Assembly (NCBI GenBank): GCA_002256115.1
Contig: NKIK01000026.1
Coordinates: forward strand, 1 to 64,000
Length of the DNA stretch: 64,000 bases
Reading direction: 5' to 3'
DNA from: Burkholderiales bacterium PBB3
GTDB lineage: Bacteria; Pseudomonadota; Gammaproteobacteria; Burkholderiales; Burkholderiaceae_C
Of this stretch, positions 45,798 through 54,042 are shown piece after piece. Position 1 is the first letter of the stretch. Every line of letters begins with the position of its first letter. Made by a program: the position numbers and the translations under genes. The notes under the pieces were generated by a model. The model had not been told where the DNA came from. It ran no database searches and saw nothing but the letters and a program-made list of their open reading frames with translations.

Positions 45798-46432
45798 GCA
45801 TCAAAGTTACCTATCTATTTGACCCGCTGTGCGGCTGGTGCTATGGCGCGTCGCCGGTGATCCAGCAACTGGGGCAGCAAGCCAATATCCAGCTGGAGCT
45901 GGCCCCCTCGGGCCTGTTTGCAGGCGGCGGGCGCACCATGGACGCCGCCTTTGCGGACTACGCCTGGTCCAACGACCAGCGCATTGCCAAGCTCACCGGT
46001 CAGCGTTTCACCGAGGATTACCGCAGCAAGGTTCTGGGCCACTTCGGCAGCCGCTTCGACTCGGCCACCACCACGCTGGCATTGACCGCCGTGTCCTTGA
46101 CCGCGCCGCAGCGCGAGCTGGAAACGCTCAAGGTTTTGCAGGAAGCCCGCTACGTGCAAGGGCTGGACACCTGTGAAGTGTCGGTGGTGGAGAAGCTGCT
46201 GCGCGATATGGGCTTGACAGTGTCCGCTGACCGTTTGGCGGTAGCCGACGCCGAGCTGCTGGCAGCCAACGCAGCGCGCATCCAGAGGGCGCGGGGCCTG
46301 ATGCAGACCTTTGGCGCACAGGGTGTGCCAGCTTTGGTGGTCAGTGGTAACCAGGGCAGCCGACTGGTAAGTGGCAAGGCGCTGTATGGCAGCTTTGAAG
46401 ACCTGCTCAGTCAAATTACTGTTGCTACCTGA
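45791..46432 (+). CDS. DsbA-family thioredoxin-fold protein, cytoplasmic
   Basis: A 213-residue thioredoxin-fold protein with active-site Cys14-Gly-Trp-Cys17 near the N-terminus and the cis-Pro loop GVPALV. No signal peptide is present, as in the FrnE-like/DsbA-like cytoplasmic group. It overlaps the MBL-fold gene by seven bases (ATGGTAA), so the two are coupled translationally although one product is exported and the other is not. Role is likely thiol-disulfide exchange or isomerisation; the substrate is unknown. Confidence 0.85.
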   Translation: MVSIKVTYLFDPLCGWCYGASPVIQQLGQQANIQLELAPSGLFAGGGRTMDAAFADYAWSNDQRIAKLTGQRFTEDYRSKVLGHFGSRFDSATTTLALTAVSLTAPQRELETLKVLQEARYVQGLDTCEVSVVEKLLRDMGLTVSADRLAVADAELLAANAARIQRARGLMQTFGAQGVPALVVSGNQGSRLVSGKALYGSFEDLLSQITVAT

Positions 46433-46476
46433 CCATTGCTGCGGAACGTGTAGACCACAAATAAAAGGAACTTGCC

Positions 46477-46728
46477 ATGAGCATTCTTCGCCAAGTCCTG
46501 GTTCACCAGCGCGCGGGCCGCTGGGTAGAGGCGCACAAACTCGTGCAAGACGATGGCTCCGAGTTGGCCGCCTGGCTGCACGGCATCCTGCACATTCAGG
46601 AGGGTGATCTGGAAGATGCGGAGTACTGGTACGGCAAGGCCAACCGGCATTTCCGCAGCCGTGGCACGCTGGACGAAGAGCTACAGCGCTTTGAGGCGGC
46701 GCTGCTGCTTGGTGATGGCCCGACATAG
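46477..46728 (+). CDS. Small conserved-looking protein, unknown
   Basis: An 83-residue protein, mostly helical, with a tetratricopeptide-like segment (LEDAEYWYGKANRHF). The ribosome-binding site AAAGGAA lies nine bases before ATG 46477. It follows the DsbA-like gene by 44 bases and may be part of that unit. I do not recognise the family. The length and the good Shine-Dalgarno make it a likely real gene. Confidence 0.6.
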   Translation: MSILRQVLVHQRAGRWVEAHKLVQDDGSELAAWLHGILHIQEGDLEDAEYWYGKANRHFRSRGTLDEELQRFEAALLLGDGPT

Positions 46729-46751
46729 CTGGCAGTGCCAGCCAAAACTCT

Positions 46752-46947
46752 ATTGAGCAGAGAAGGGTTTCAGAGACCGTCGAGTGGACCGAGATGGCGG
46801 GCTTCCAATGTGCCGGGACATGGATCGGTCCGCAAGCGGTGATCGACAACGTTTTCAAGGTCCTGGGCGCCGCCTGGAAGAACTACCGCTTCGCCCTGGG
46901 GTATTTAGTGGATGGTGGCGATGCCATTGTCGGCATCGGCCGCAGAC
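46752..46947 (+). pseudogene. Remnant of an NTF2/SnoaL-like protein
   Basis: A continuous frame reads RVSETVEWTEMAGFQCAG, TWIGPQAVIDNVFKVL and FALGYLVDGGDAIVGIG, the central part of a SnoaL-like (nuclear transport factor 2 fold) protein. The start is missing and the end breaks off where the SDR remnant begins. There is no plausible start codon with a ribosome-binding site, apart from an internal ATG at 46794. Confidence 0.6.
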
Positions 46948-46961
46948 GGTTGGACTGGCTA

Positions 46962-47430
46962 TCAGCGCAGCCCGCCGCTGGCGGTAATCTCTTCACCGGT
47001 CACGAAACGTGCATCGTTGGACGCGAGAAACGCGACGACCCGCGCAATGTCGTCCTGCTGGCCCGCACGGCCAAGCGGCGTTTGTGAGACGATGCCCGCC
47101 TCCATTGCAGAGCCAACGATGCCTGCTGTCGTTGTGCCCTCGGTCACTACAAAGCCAGGACTGACCACATTGACACGGATGTTGCGCGGAGCGAGCCTCT
47201 TAGCGAGAACGCCCGAATTGTTGACCAGTATGTCGAGGCGGCCGAAATGCGCCACGGCCGCCGCAATCAAGCCTTGCGCCTGCGCAGCGATGGAGACGTC
47301 GCCCTGGATAGCAACGGCCCGTCCTCCAGATGAGGTGATGGCATTGACGACGGCGTCCGCGCCGGCTTTGCTCGACGCGTAATTGACGACTGCCGCGCCA
47401 TCGCTGGCCAGCGCCTTCGCAGTATTAGAG
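46962..47430 (-). pseudogene. Short-chain dehydrogenase remnant with internal deletion
   Basis: The frame carries SDR pieces in order: AKALASDGAAVVNYAS, IQGDVS, DILVNNSGV, then directly LAPRNIRVNVVSPGF and a normal C-terminus GEEITASGGLR. The N-terminal TGxxxGIG cofactor motif is missing, and about 65-70 residues with the catalytic Ser and YxxxK are deleted between VNNSG and APRNIRV, without breaking the frame. An enzyme from this would lack both cofactor and active sites. Translation could start within the neighbouring ArsR remnant (47468), but the product would be non-functional. Confidence 0.75.
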
Positions 47431-47649
47431 CTAGGGAATCGGGTCATCCCGAAGTCGTCGCTGTCCAATCACTTCAAGGTTTTACGTGAGGCCGGGTTGA
47501 TCCGTAGCGAACGCTAGGGTAAGGGGATGCGGAACCATTCGCGTTTTGCCGAAATCGATGCGCGTTTTCCAGGTTTGGTGGTGGCGATCATCAATGCCTA
47601 CGCTGCGGACATCGTTGACGGCTTGCCCGTGTCTCGCGAAGAGCCATAA
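47431..47649 (+). pseudogene. ArsR-family regulator remnant with in-frame stop
   Basis: Reading in the frame of 47461 gives PKSSLSNHFKVLREAGLIRSER, then TAG (47515-47517), then GKGMRN, FAEIDARFPGLVVAIINAYA and TAA (47647-47649). This is the recognition helix and C-terminal half of an ArsR/HTH protein with a stop where Gln would be expected (CAG to TAG), and no 5' end. It is divergent from the SDR remnant, as in common ArsR-SDR pairs. Confidence 0.7.
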
Positions 47650-47847
47650 CTGCAAGGACGCAGAAAACACTCGCTTCTCAGGGGCTGGCCCGCTTCCACT
47701 CACCCGGTGCCAGACCGCATCGCGCTTTGAAGGCGCGTTGATTCAAGCCATGAAGCACGACCCCTAATGGCAGGCCGCACGCGCGCGGGAACGGCCTCTC
47801 CTTTGATAGCACAATGTCAGTCTTCAACAATTTCAAAGGAGTCTGGT

Positions 47848-48597
47848 ATGCGTAGCGTCACTGTGCCGTTTGGTTTGAGGTTTGTGGTGGCGATTGCCGC
47901 TGTGGTTTTGCCGCAGGTGGTTAGCGCGCAGTCCAAGGACGCGTTTGTCCGTGAACGCTCATCCGGTCTGATCGCGGGCCAGGATGTCATGCAAAAAAAT
48001 GACATGGATGCCGCGATGAGCCGCAGCGTGCGTTCCATGATTTCCATCCCGTTGGTGGATGCCAAAAAACTCATTGCCTCCAAGGACTTGAAAGGCGCAC
48101 GCGACAAAATCGTCTTGGCCCAGCTGGTGCCGGATCGCTCGGGCTATGAGAACCATGTCATTGCGCGGGCCAAGTTGGCCCTGGCCGCAGCCAGCGATGA
48201 CGCCAGCCAAATCGCGGAGCTGTATGACGCTACCGCTGAAGGCACCTGGTACACCAAAGAAGAAAAAGCCCAATCGCTACAAACCGTAGCGGGCGTGTTT
48301 TACAACGCGGGCCAATACAAGCAGGCCATCGTCTGGTACGACCGCTACGCGGAGTCGGGTGGCAATGACTCGGTGACCGGTCTTTTGCGCGGCCAGGCGT
48401 ACTACCTGGCGGGAGACTTTGGCGGTGCCGCCAAAGTGTTGGAGACCGAGGTTAACCGCGCCACACAAACCGGCAGCCAGCCACCCGAGATCATGCTCAA
48501 GCTCTTGGCAGACTCCAGTGCCAAGACATCAGACGTAACCCGCTTTGACAAGGCAGCCCAATTGCTGGCGCGCTACTACCCGACCAAGAGCAATTGA
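47848..48597 (+). CDS. Exported TPR-like protein, unknown
   Basis: A 249-residue protein with a signal peptide (residues 1-27, VVSAQS) and helical repeats in the second half (AGVFYNAGQYKQAIVWYDRYAE, LRGQAYYLAGDFGGAAKVLETE) that fit tetratricopeptides. It is probably periplasmic. A clear ribosome-binding site (AAAGGAG) lies eight bases before ATG 47848; an open frame back to 47767 has none. It ends 11 bases from the convergent DUF3455 gene. No specific function can be stated. Confidence 0.8.
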   Translation: MRSVTVPFGLRFVVAIAAVVLPQVVSAQSKDAFVRERSSGLIAGQDVMQKNDMDAAMSRSVRSMISIPLVDAKKLIASKDLKGARDKIVLAQLVPDRSGYENHVIARAKLALAAASDDASQIAELYDATAEGTWYTKEEKAQSLQTVAGVFYNAGQYKQAIVWYDRYAESGGNDSVTGLLRGQAYYLAGDFGGAAKVLETEVNRATQTGSQPPEIMLKLLADSSAKTSDVTRFDKAAQLLARYYPTKSN

Positions 48598-48608
48598 GCT
48601 GCTGACCC

Positions 48609-49154
48609 TTACATGGACTTGTAGAAAATGTAGTCGGCCATGTACTGCACGACCTGCTTTTCGTTCTCATTGGTCTTGCCGCACACGGCCTTGGGTGCCG
48701 TGCCGCCCACGGTCGCCACACGCTGGATGTAGCTCACGCCCTGCATGGCACCCGCGCCCACGGCGGGGTTGGCTTTGACCAGTTGGTTGGGGATATTGCC
48801 TTCGCCATTGGGGGCTACGGCCACTTGCGCGCCCGTCACCTTGGAGCCATCCATGCTGACCCAGGTGGCGGGTGGGCCGTAGTAGCTGCCCACCGCTGCG
48901 CCCTTGCGATCCTTCAGGCCGGCCGCAGGGCCAACAAACACCCACTCAAACTGGTCGGCCATGTCTTTCTTCGGGCGGCACTGGTAGGTGATGTCACCCG
49001 CAGCAGCGGTTTCCATCACCACGCTGTGGCCAGCGGGTACCTTCACCGCGTCCGGCAGATTGGCTTGGCTGTAGGGGGCCATCATTGGGCCTTGGCTGGC
49101 GCAGGCGCTCAGAGCGGCAATGGTGACAACGGAGAGTAAAAGACGGTTGCGCAT
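48609..49154 (-). CDS. DUF3455 family lipoprotein
   Basis: A 181-residue protein with a lipoprotein signal (LSACASQG, lipid on Cys18) and the DUF3455 core (VPAGHSVVMETAAAGDITYQC, FEWVFVGPAAGL, YYGPPATWVSMDGSKV). Two cysteines (YQC and VCGK) may form a disulfide. The family is frequent near ECF sigma/anti-sigma genes and cytochromes in proteobacteria; its role is not known. It lies 49 bases downstream of the cytochrome c gene, same strand. Confidence 0.85.
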   Translation of the reverse strand: MRNRLLLSVVTIAALSACASQGPMMAPYSQANLPDAVKVPAGHSVVMETAAAGDITYQCRPKKDMADQFEWVFVGPAAGLKDRKGAAVGSYYGPPATWVSMDGSKVTGAQVAVAPNGEGNIPNQLVKANPAVGAGAMQGVSYIQRVATVGGTAPKAVCGKTNENEKQVVQYMADYIFYKSM

Positions 49155-49203
49155 GGGTAGTTTCCTTCTGGAGGTTGGGGTTGAGATTCGAGGTGGGATT
49201 GGG

Positions 49204-49623
49204 TTAATGCTGAGTGGGGCTGCGTTTGGGCAATGAAGCCAGGTAGGCCACTACGTCCTCCCGGTCGCGGGCGGCATCCAGGTGGAAGTTCATTTCTTGC
49301 CCTGGCACCACGCTTTCGGGGTTGGTCAGCCAGGCTTTGAGCTTGGTCTTGTCCCATACATGGTTGGCTGATTCCAGGGCCTCAGAATAAAAAAACTCGG
49401 GGGCCTTGCCTGCCGGGCGGCCTACCACCCCGCGCAGCGCAGGCCCTGCACGGTTGGTGTCTAAGGCATGGCAGGTCACGCAATGCGTTTCAAACAAGAC
49501 CTGCCCGCGCTTGATCGATTGCGCGCTGGCGGGCGCGCACAGCAGCAAGGCAAGCCATGGCAATACCAATGCCCAAGGGCTTGCCCAGCGAGGAGCAACG
49601 GTGTGAGAAGTGCGGTGGTGCAT
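49204..49623 (-). CDS. Small exported class I cytochrome c
   Basis: A 139-residue protein with a signal peptide (about 1-34, APASAQS) and one haem site CVTCH at residues 48-52, with the likely axial Met in PGQEMNF. It matches the mono-haem cytochrome c family of electron carriers and would be in the periplasm. ATG 49621-49623 is chosen; upstream in-frame starts to 49878 lie in repeat-containing sequence and would put 85 extra residues before the signal peptide. It is divergent from the ECF sigma factor. Confidence 0.9.
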   Translation of the reverse strand: MHHRTSHTVAPRWASPWALVLPWLALLLCAPASAQSIKRGQVLFETHCVTCHALDTNRAGPALRGVVGRPAGKAPEFFYSEALESANHVWDKTKLKAWLTNPESVVPGQEMNFHLDAARDREDVVAYLASLPKRSPTQH

Positions 49624-49809
49624 CAGTGTTATGGCGGGGTGGCTAGGTGCTACAGGTGAATACGCAAGCAAATGCCCCTTGGATTCAAAGTAACCCTTGG
49701 CTTTACTCGGATTAAAAAACTGCATCCAAATCACCCGAGGACGCGTATTCAAAGCATGACGCTCACGCTCCACTCGCCCTTGCAACTTAGTGCCATATTG
49801 GCCTCTAAG

Positions 49810-49849
49810 GCCCATGGAATGTGCGGGAGCAGCTTCTTTTTTGATAGCA
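49810..49849 (+). repeat. GCGGGAGCAGCTAT-type repeat, copy e
   Basis: GCCCATGGAATGTGCGGGAG, CAGCTTCTTTTTTGATAGCA between cytochrome c and the ECF sigma gene. It shares the GCCCATGGA prefix with copy c in sppA, showing that the element is longer than the core. Confidence 0.65.
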
Positions 49850-49917
49850 GTCGGTATGCAATGAAGACTATGGCCCACTGCCTAACCGGGACAAAGGCCT
49901 TCAAGCACAATGCCGCG

Positions 49918-50493
49918 ATGAACACTGACCACCACGATGCCACGCTGATCGCTCTGCTTGACCGCATTGCCCAGCAAGACCACGCTGCACTGAAAAGCCT
50001 CTACGAGCTGTGTGCTTCCAAACTGTATGGCCTGGCCCTGCGCGTGGTGACCCACCGCGATTGGGCGGAAGACGTGCTCCAAGAATCCTTCCTCACCATC
50101 TGGCGATCTGCCGGTGACTACCGCGCTTCTCTGAGCCCCCCCATGGCCTGGCTGGGTCTGGTGGTGCGCAGCCGCGGGCTGGACATGCTGCGCCGCCGCG
50201 CCGCCGACCGCAGCCACCTGACCCAAGAGCTGGACGAGGTACTGGCCGACACATTGGAGGGCGACTCCGCCAGCCCACTCGACACCGCCCAGGCCAGCGA
50301 ACAAGCCTGGGCCTTGCACCAATGCCTGGTGCAACTCGACAAACGCCAGCGTGAAGTAGTCAGCCTGGCCTATGTGCGTGATCTGAGCCACAGCGAGCTG
50401 GCCACGCAACTCCAAATTCCTTTAGGCACTGTCAAAACCTGGATTCGCCGGGGGCTAGACCAACTGCGCACCTGCATGTCGCGCTTTGCCTGA
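49918..50493 (+). CDS. ECF-type sigma factor (SigK-like)
   Basis: A 191-residue sigma factor with region 2 (LYELCASKLYGLALRVV, DVLQESFLTIWRSAGDYR) and region 4 (REVVSLAYVRDLSHSELATQLQIPLGTVKTWIRRGLDQLR). The match is to the SigK group, typically paired with an RskA-type anti-sigma, which follows 18 bases later. Start ATG 49918-49920; the frame upstream to 49672 is not supported. The adjacent exported redox genes are candidate targets. Confidence 0.9.
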   Translation: MNTDHHDATLIALLDRIAQQDHAALKSLYELCASKLYGLALRVVTHRDWAEDVLQESFLTIWRSAGDYRASLSPPMAWLGLVVRSRGLDMLRRRAADRSHLTQELDEVLADTLEGDSASPLDTAQASEQAWALHQCLVQLDKRQREVVSLAYVRDLSHSELATQLQIPLGTVKTWIRRGLDQLRTCMSRFA

Positions 50494-50511
50494 ACACCGC
50501 CACCCATCACC

Positions 50512-51309
50512 ATGAACCTACTCCAACACCCCGAACTGCTAGAGCGCATCGCCAGCAGCTACGCACTGGGCACCTTGCGCGGTGGAGCACGCCGCCGCTT
50601 TGAGGCCATGGCCCGCGAGCAGGCACCCGTGCGTGCCGCCGCCCTGATCTGGCAGGCCCGCCTGTCGAGCCTGACCGAGCTGCAAACCCAAGCGGCCCCC
50701 AGCACCAGCGTCTGGACCCGCATTGACAACTTGGTGCGCGGCGACCTAGATGCGGCGGCCATGGCCGCACGGCGCGCAGCGCCCAAGCAAGACACCTCTA
50801 AAGCACAGGGCGGCCTGACCGGCTGGCTGCAAAGCCTGTTGGTCTGGCGTGCAGCCACGGCCTTGGCCATCGGTGCCACCGTGGTAGCGGTATCCACAGG
50901 CATAGACATGGGCGAGCAAATGGGTGCCCAAATCGGGCAGTTGCAAGCCCAGCTACAAGCCACCCCGCAAATTGAATACGTGGCTGTGCTGGCCGATGAC
51001 AAGGCCGCGGCCACCATGCTGGTGACCTTTGACGCCAAGAGCAAGAAGCTGACCCTGCAACGCGTAGGCGGCTACCAAGAGGCGAATGACCGTTCGCTGC
51101 AGCTCTGGGCCTTGCCACCCGCAGGCGGCCCCCGCTCACTGGGGGTGCTGGGGCAAGACAAAGTGCTGCGCCTGACGGCCAACGATGGCGATGTGCGCGA
51201 AGTGCCCACACTCGCCATCAGCCTGGAGCCCAAGGGCGGCGTGCCGGGTGCCGGTGGCCCCACTGGGCCGGTGCTGTTCAAGGGTGCTTTGATTCAAAAG
51301 GTGATGTAA
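50512..51309 (+). CDS. RskA-like anti-sigma factor
   Basis: A 265-residue membrane anti-sigma factor. The N-terminal part (ERIASSYALGTLRGGARRRFEAMA) is the sigma-binding zinc-less RskA/anti-sigma region. One membrane helix lies near 112-130. The periplasmic C-terminal domain has the RskA pattern (LQLWALPPAGGPRSLGVL, LAISLEPKGGVPGAGGPTGPVLFKG). It should restrain the upstream sigma factor until a periplasmic signal releases it. It is convergent with the cupredoxin gene, 212 bases away. Confidence 0.9.
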   Translation: MNLLQHPELLERIASSYALGTLRGGARRRFEAMAREQAPVRAAALIWQARLSSLTELQTQAAPSTSVWTRIDNLVRGDLDAAAMAARRAAPKQDTSKAQGGLTGWLQSLLVWRAATALAIGATVVAVSTGIDMGEQMGAQIGQLQAQLQATPQIEYVAVLADDKAAATMLVTFDAKSKKLTLQRVGGYQEANDRSLQLWALPPAGGPRSLGVLGQDKVLRLTANDGDVREVPTLAISLEPKGGVPGAGGPTGPVLFKGALIQKVM

Positions 51310-51521
51310 GCGCCTGGGCGGCAATTGCGCATCGATGTCGGGCCTGCGGGCCCGAAAACGCACCCGGCCTTGGTCATCAAAAAAGCTCAACAACTGTACG
51401 CCGCGCCTGCAGGCGCTGCGCCAAGGCGCGATGCAAAGACTAGGACATCCAGTAGCCGCCCGCAACGGCAGTCATAGCGTCGAAAGGCCTGCATTCGGCC
51501 TTCATTCGGCTTGGATACGCC

Positions 51522-52232
51522 CTAAATACGACGTCTGCGCGGCACGACATCCAGCTGAAAACTCACCGTACCCGGCGTCGCCGAGATAGTGATGGACTGC
51601 GGGGCTTTGTCCAAAATTTGCGCGCTGTGCCACACCTTGACGGTGGCTAGACCTTCAGGCAAGTCGTCAAAAGTCACCACGCCGGTGTCGCCGGTTTTTA
51701 CCGTCCAGGGGGAGTCAGCCACATAAATGTGCCCGCGCATAGAGCCATGAATAAAGCAACCCAACAAAGAAGCGCCAGTAGCGCCCACGCGGTCCATCAC
51801 CAAGTCGGCACCGCTGGCGGCTTTGCCTTCGGTCTTGCCGGGCAACAGCAGGGCATTGCCCTCAGCAGCTGCGCTCACCGCGCCCAGCGCGGAGCCGGGC
51901 AGCGACATGCGCACATGGTGGTTCCAGGCGTCGTTGTTCACAAAGCGCACGGTAGCGCCCACGCTCACCACGGTCACGGCGGGTATGAACTGCATTTTTT
52001 CTTGGTTGATGACCGCTGCCATCGGCGGGCGGCTCTTGGGCGTGCCACGCACCACTGGTGTCACGACCACCACCGCATCGGGTGCGGGCTTGCCATCGCG
52101 GTCTAGCACCGTAATCTGCAGTGTGGCGGCCTGGGACACATCCCAGGCCAGGCCAAAAAATCCGAGGGCGCACAACAAAGGCAGCGCCCTCCCCCAGCGC
52201 AAGCCCGGCCCGCGCGAAGCAAAGTAGGTCAT
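51522..52232 (-). CDS. Exported cupredoxin-like copper protein
   Basis: A 236-residue protein with a signal peptide (about 1-36). A cupredoxin core carries the type-1 copper ligands: His in AWNHHVRM (105/106), then Cys159, His162 and Met165 in LLGCFIHGSM. The core is flanked by Ig-like stretches (TVLDRDGKPAPDAVVVV; ATVKVWHSAQIL). Proteins of this type are often named methylamine utilisation or plastocyanin-like proteins. A periplasmic electron-transfer role is likely. It is the last gene of DUF3034-truncated haemoglobin-cupredoxin, six bases after the haemoglobin stop. Confidence 0.85.
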   Translation of the reverse strand: MTYFASRGPGLRWGRALPLLCALGFFGLAWDVSQAATLQITVLDRDGKPAPDAVVVVTPVVRGTPKSRPPMAAVINQEKMQFIPAVTVVSVGATVRFVNNDAWNHHVRMSLPGSALGAVSAAAEGNALLLPGKTEGKAASGADLVMDRVGATGASLLGCFIHGSMRGHIYVADSPWTVKTGDTGVVTFDDLPEGLATVKVWHSAQILDKAPQSITISATPGTVSFQLDVVPRRRRI

Positions 52233-52238
52233 GCTGGT

Positions 52239-52700
52239 TTACTTCACGGTAATGACATCACGGTGCATGGGCGCAAGCAGCGCCAGCAACTGGTTCTGTG
52301 CCGTAAATGGAATGCCGCGTGCGTCCATAGACGCTTGCAACACCTCAACCAACGCATTGAAGTCGGTCTTGGTGATATCCATGCTGGCATGCGCAGATTT
52401 CATGTCGGCACCCTCATAAACGCAGGGGCCACCGCTGAGCTTGCAAAACTGCTGGGCCAGCATCAGTTTGAGATTTTTGTCATTCGCGTCCTTAAAAGCC
52501 GGGGCCAGGCGCGCATCCGTCTTCAGCCGGTTGACGAAATCGTCCGTCAGCAGAGTAATACCGGATTTTTCACCCAAAGCCATGTACAGCGGCGCGGCCT
52601 GCGCAGTGCTGCTGGCCGTTTGGGCCTGAGCAGCCCAGGGAGTGGCAGCACCGAGCAACAGCAGGGCGGCCAAAACGGGAGAGTAAAGTTTTTTGGTCAT
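52239..52700 (-). CDS. Periplasmic group 1 truncated haemoglobin
   Basis: A 153-residue protein: signal peptide (about 1-27, WAAQAQT) plus a two-over-two globin. The family signature GGPCVYEGADMKSAHASMDI places the proximal haem ligand at His104. Group 1 truncated haemoglobins bind O2 and NO and some act as NO dioxygenases. Export to the periplasm is unusual and seen here from the signal sequence. ATG 52698-52700 is used. It is co-directional with the cupredoxin (six-base gap) and lies 149 bases from the DUF3034 gene. Confidence 0.88.
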   Translation of the reverse strand: MTKKLYSPVLAALLLLGAATPWAAQAQTASSTAQAAPLYMALGEKSGITLLTDDFVNRLKTDARLAPAFKDANDKNLKLMLAQQFCKLSGGPCVYEGADMKSAHASMDITKTDFNALVEVLQASMDARGIPFTAQNQLLALLAPMHRDVITVK

Positions 52701-52849
52701 GATCAAGTCTTTCAAATACAGATTAAATCGAGAGCGCAACAGCTAGGAACTTGGGCGACTGAGCGTTTTGCGTAGGTAAAAGGAGGAGGCCGCAGGCCGG
52801 GGGACACGGAGCAAAACGCTCAGTTGCCCAGGCTCCGGGGCCGCTCCAA

Positions 52850-53782
52850 TCAAAAAGCGACCTGTGCCGACAGGTAGTAGCCCGTCTGCTGCCGCTGCGC
52901 CGTGATACCCGGCACCACGCGACCCAGATCTACATAGGCCAAAGTGACAGAGGTGTTCTTGTTCGGCGCCCAGGCAACGAACAAGTCTTTCCAGGCATCC
53001 TCTGCCAGCGCATTACCCAAACCAGCTGCGCGGCCCAGGTCTTCCAGATTGTTGGCTTTGGCCCGGTATTCGGCACCCACCGCCCAGTTCTTACTCAGCA
53101 AATACGCGACCGACACCTCTGGCAACCAAGTGGCGCTGTCTTTACCCGGCGCACCCGCGCCAAAGCCCAGCAAACCGTTTTGGTTGGCGCGGCTGTAGCG
53201 CAGCGTACCGTTTACCAAAATGCCCTGGGCCAAAAACAGTTTGGTGGCACTGACATAAAAATCGGTGTCCTGGGTTTTGGCATCCAGAAATTTGAAAACA
53301 GAACCTATAGAGCCAGGGTCTACGGTCTTGTACTGCAAGCCCACTGCAATTTGCGGCATCAGGGTGTCGCTGTCGAGCACGGCATCACCGGCCACCCGCA
53401 GCTTCAGGCCCAGAATGTCCATCTTGATGTGCTGGCCAGGCTGCACGCCAAACGCGGCAATGCCGTTTAACGCAGTGGCGGGGCTGGCATCAAAGTCTTG
53501 GCGCGCGATAGACAGCTCAAACCGGTCTTTGTAGCCCAAAGCGGCACCCACAATGTTCAGCGAATAGTCTTGGGTGGCAGTGCGGGTGAAGAAGGCGCTG
53601 GTACCGATCTCACCGTCTGTGGCATTGGTGCCGATAGTGGCCCAGGGGGTCAGGCCACCGCCGGCCGCGCCGTCAATAGAACTGACGCCGCCGGTCAGTA
53701 AAAGTTTGCCTGTATCGGCCGAGGCCGCGCCGCAGGCCAGGCTGGTGGCGGCCAGCAGCAGTGCAGATTTCAAGTGTTTCAT
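52850..53782 (-). CDS. DUF3034 family outer-membrane protein
   Basis: A 310-residue protein with a signal peptide (about 1-22, GAASADT) and many alternating strands ending in an aromatic C-terminus (GYYLSAQVAF) typical of outer-membrane beta barrels. It matches DUF3034, whose members often sit beside truncated haemoglobin and cupredoxin genes. Probably a porin-like channel; the substrate is unknown. ATG 53780-53782 is used; an ATG at 53795-53797 would add five residues. Confidence 0.85.
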   Translation of the reverse strand: MKHLKSALLLAATSLACGAASADTGKLLLTGGVSSIDGAAGGGLTPWATIGTNATDGEIGTSAFFTRTATQDYSLNIVGAALGYKDRFELSIARQDFDASPATALNGIAAFGVQPGQHIKMDILGLKLRVAGDAVLDSDTLMPQIAVGLQYKTVDPGSIGSVFKFLDAKTQDTDFYVSATKLFLAQGILVNGTLRYSRANQNGLLGFGAGAPGKDSATWLPEVSVAYLLSKNWAVGAEYRAKANNLEDLGRAAGLGNALAEDAWKDLFVAWAPNKNTSVTLAYVDLGRVVPGITAQRQQTGYYLSAQVAF

Positions 53783-54042
53783 AGTGAGGCGTTCCATCAA
53801 AAAAAGTCGGTTGACAGGAGTAAGAGGCTAGCAGCAACCAGGGTTTGTCGCAGCAGCGCCCTCTTTTAATACGCACGCGCGAGGGGGTTGGATTCAGCCA
53901 GATTCACCTTTTTGTGATTTTTTTTGTAAAAAGTGCAACTCAAGTGCTCGCGCATCCAAAAGTTGGGTGCGCAAGGTGTCAACCACCTCAAAGCCTAGCC
54001 ACCCAAATCGGCTACGCTTGCGGCCTGAACTTGGGAGTCCGC

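Noticed and set aside
53845..54042. 66-codon N-terminal extension of the macroglobulin
   Set aside because: It removes the signal peptide from the N-terminus and has no ribosome-binding site; ATG 54043 gives a clean exported start.
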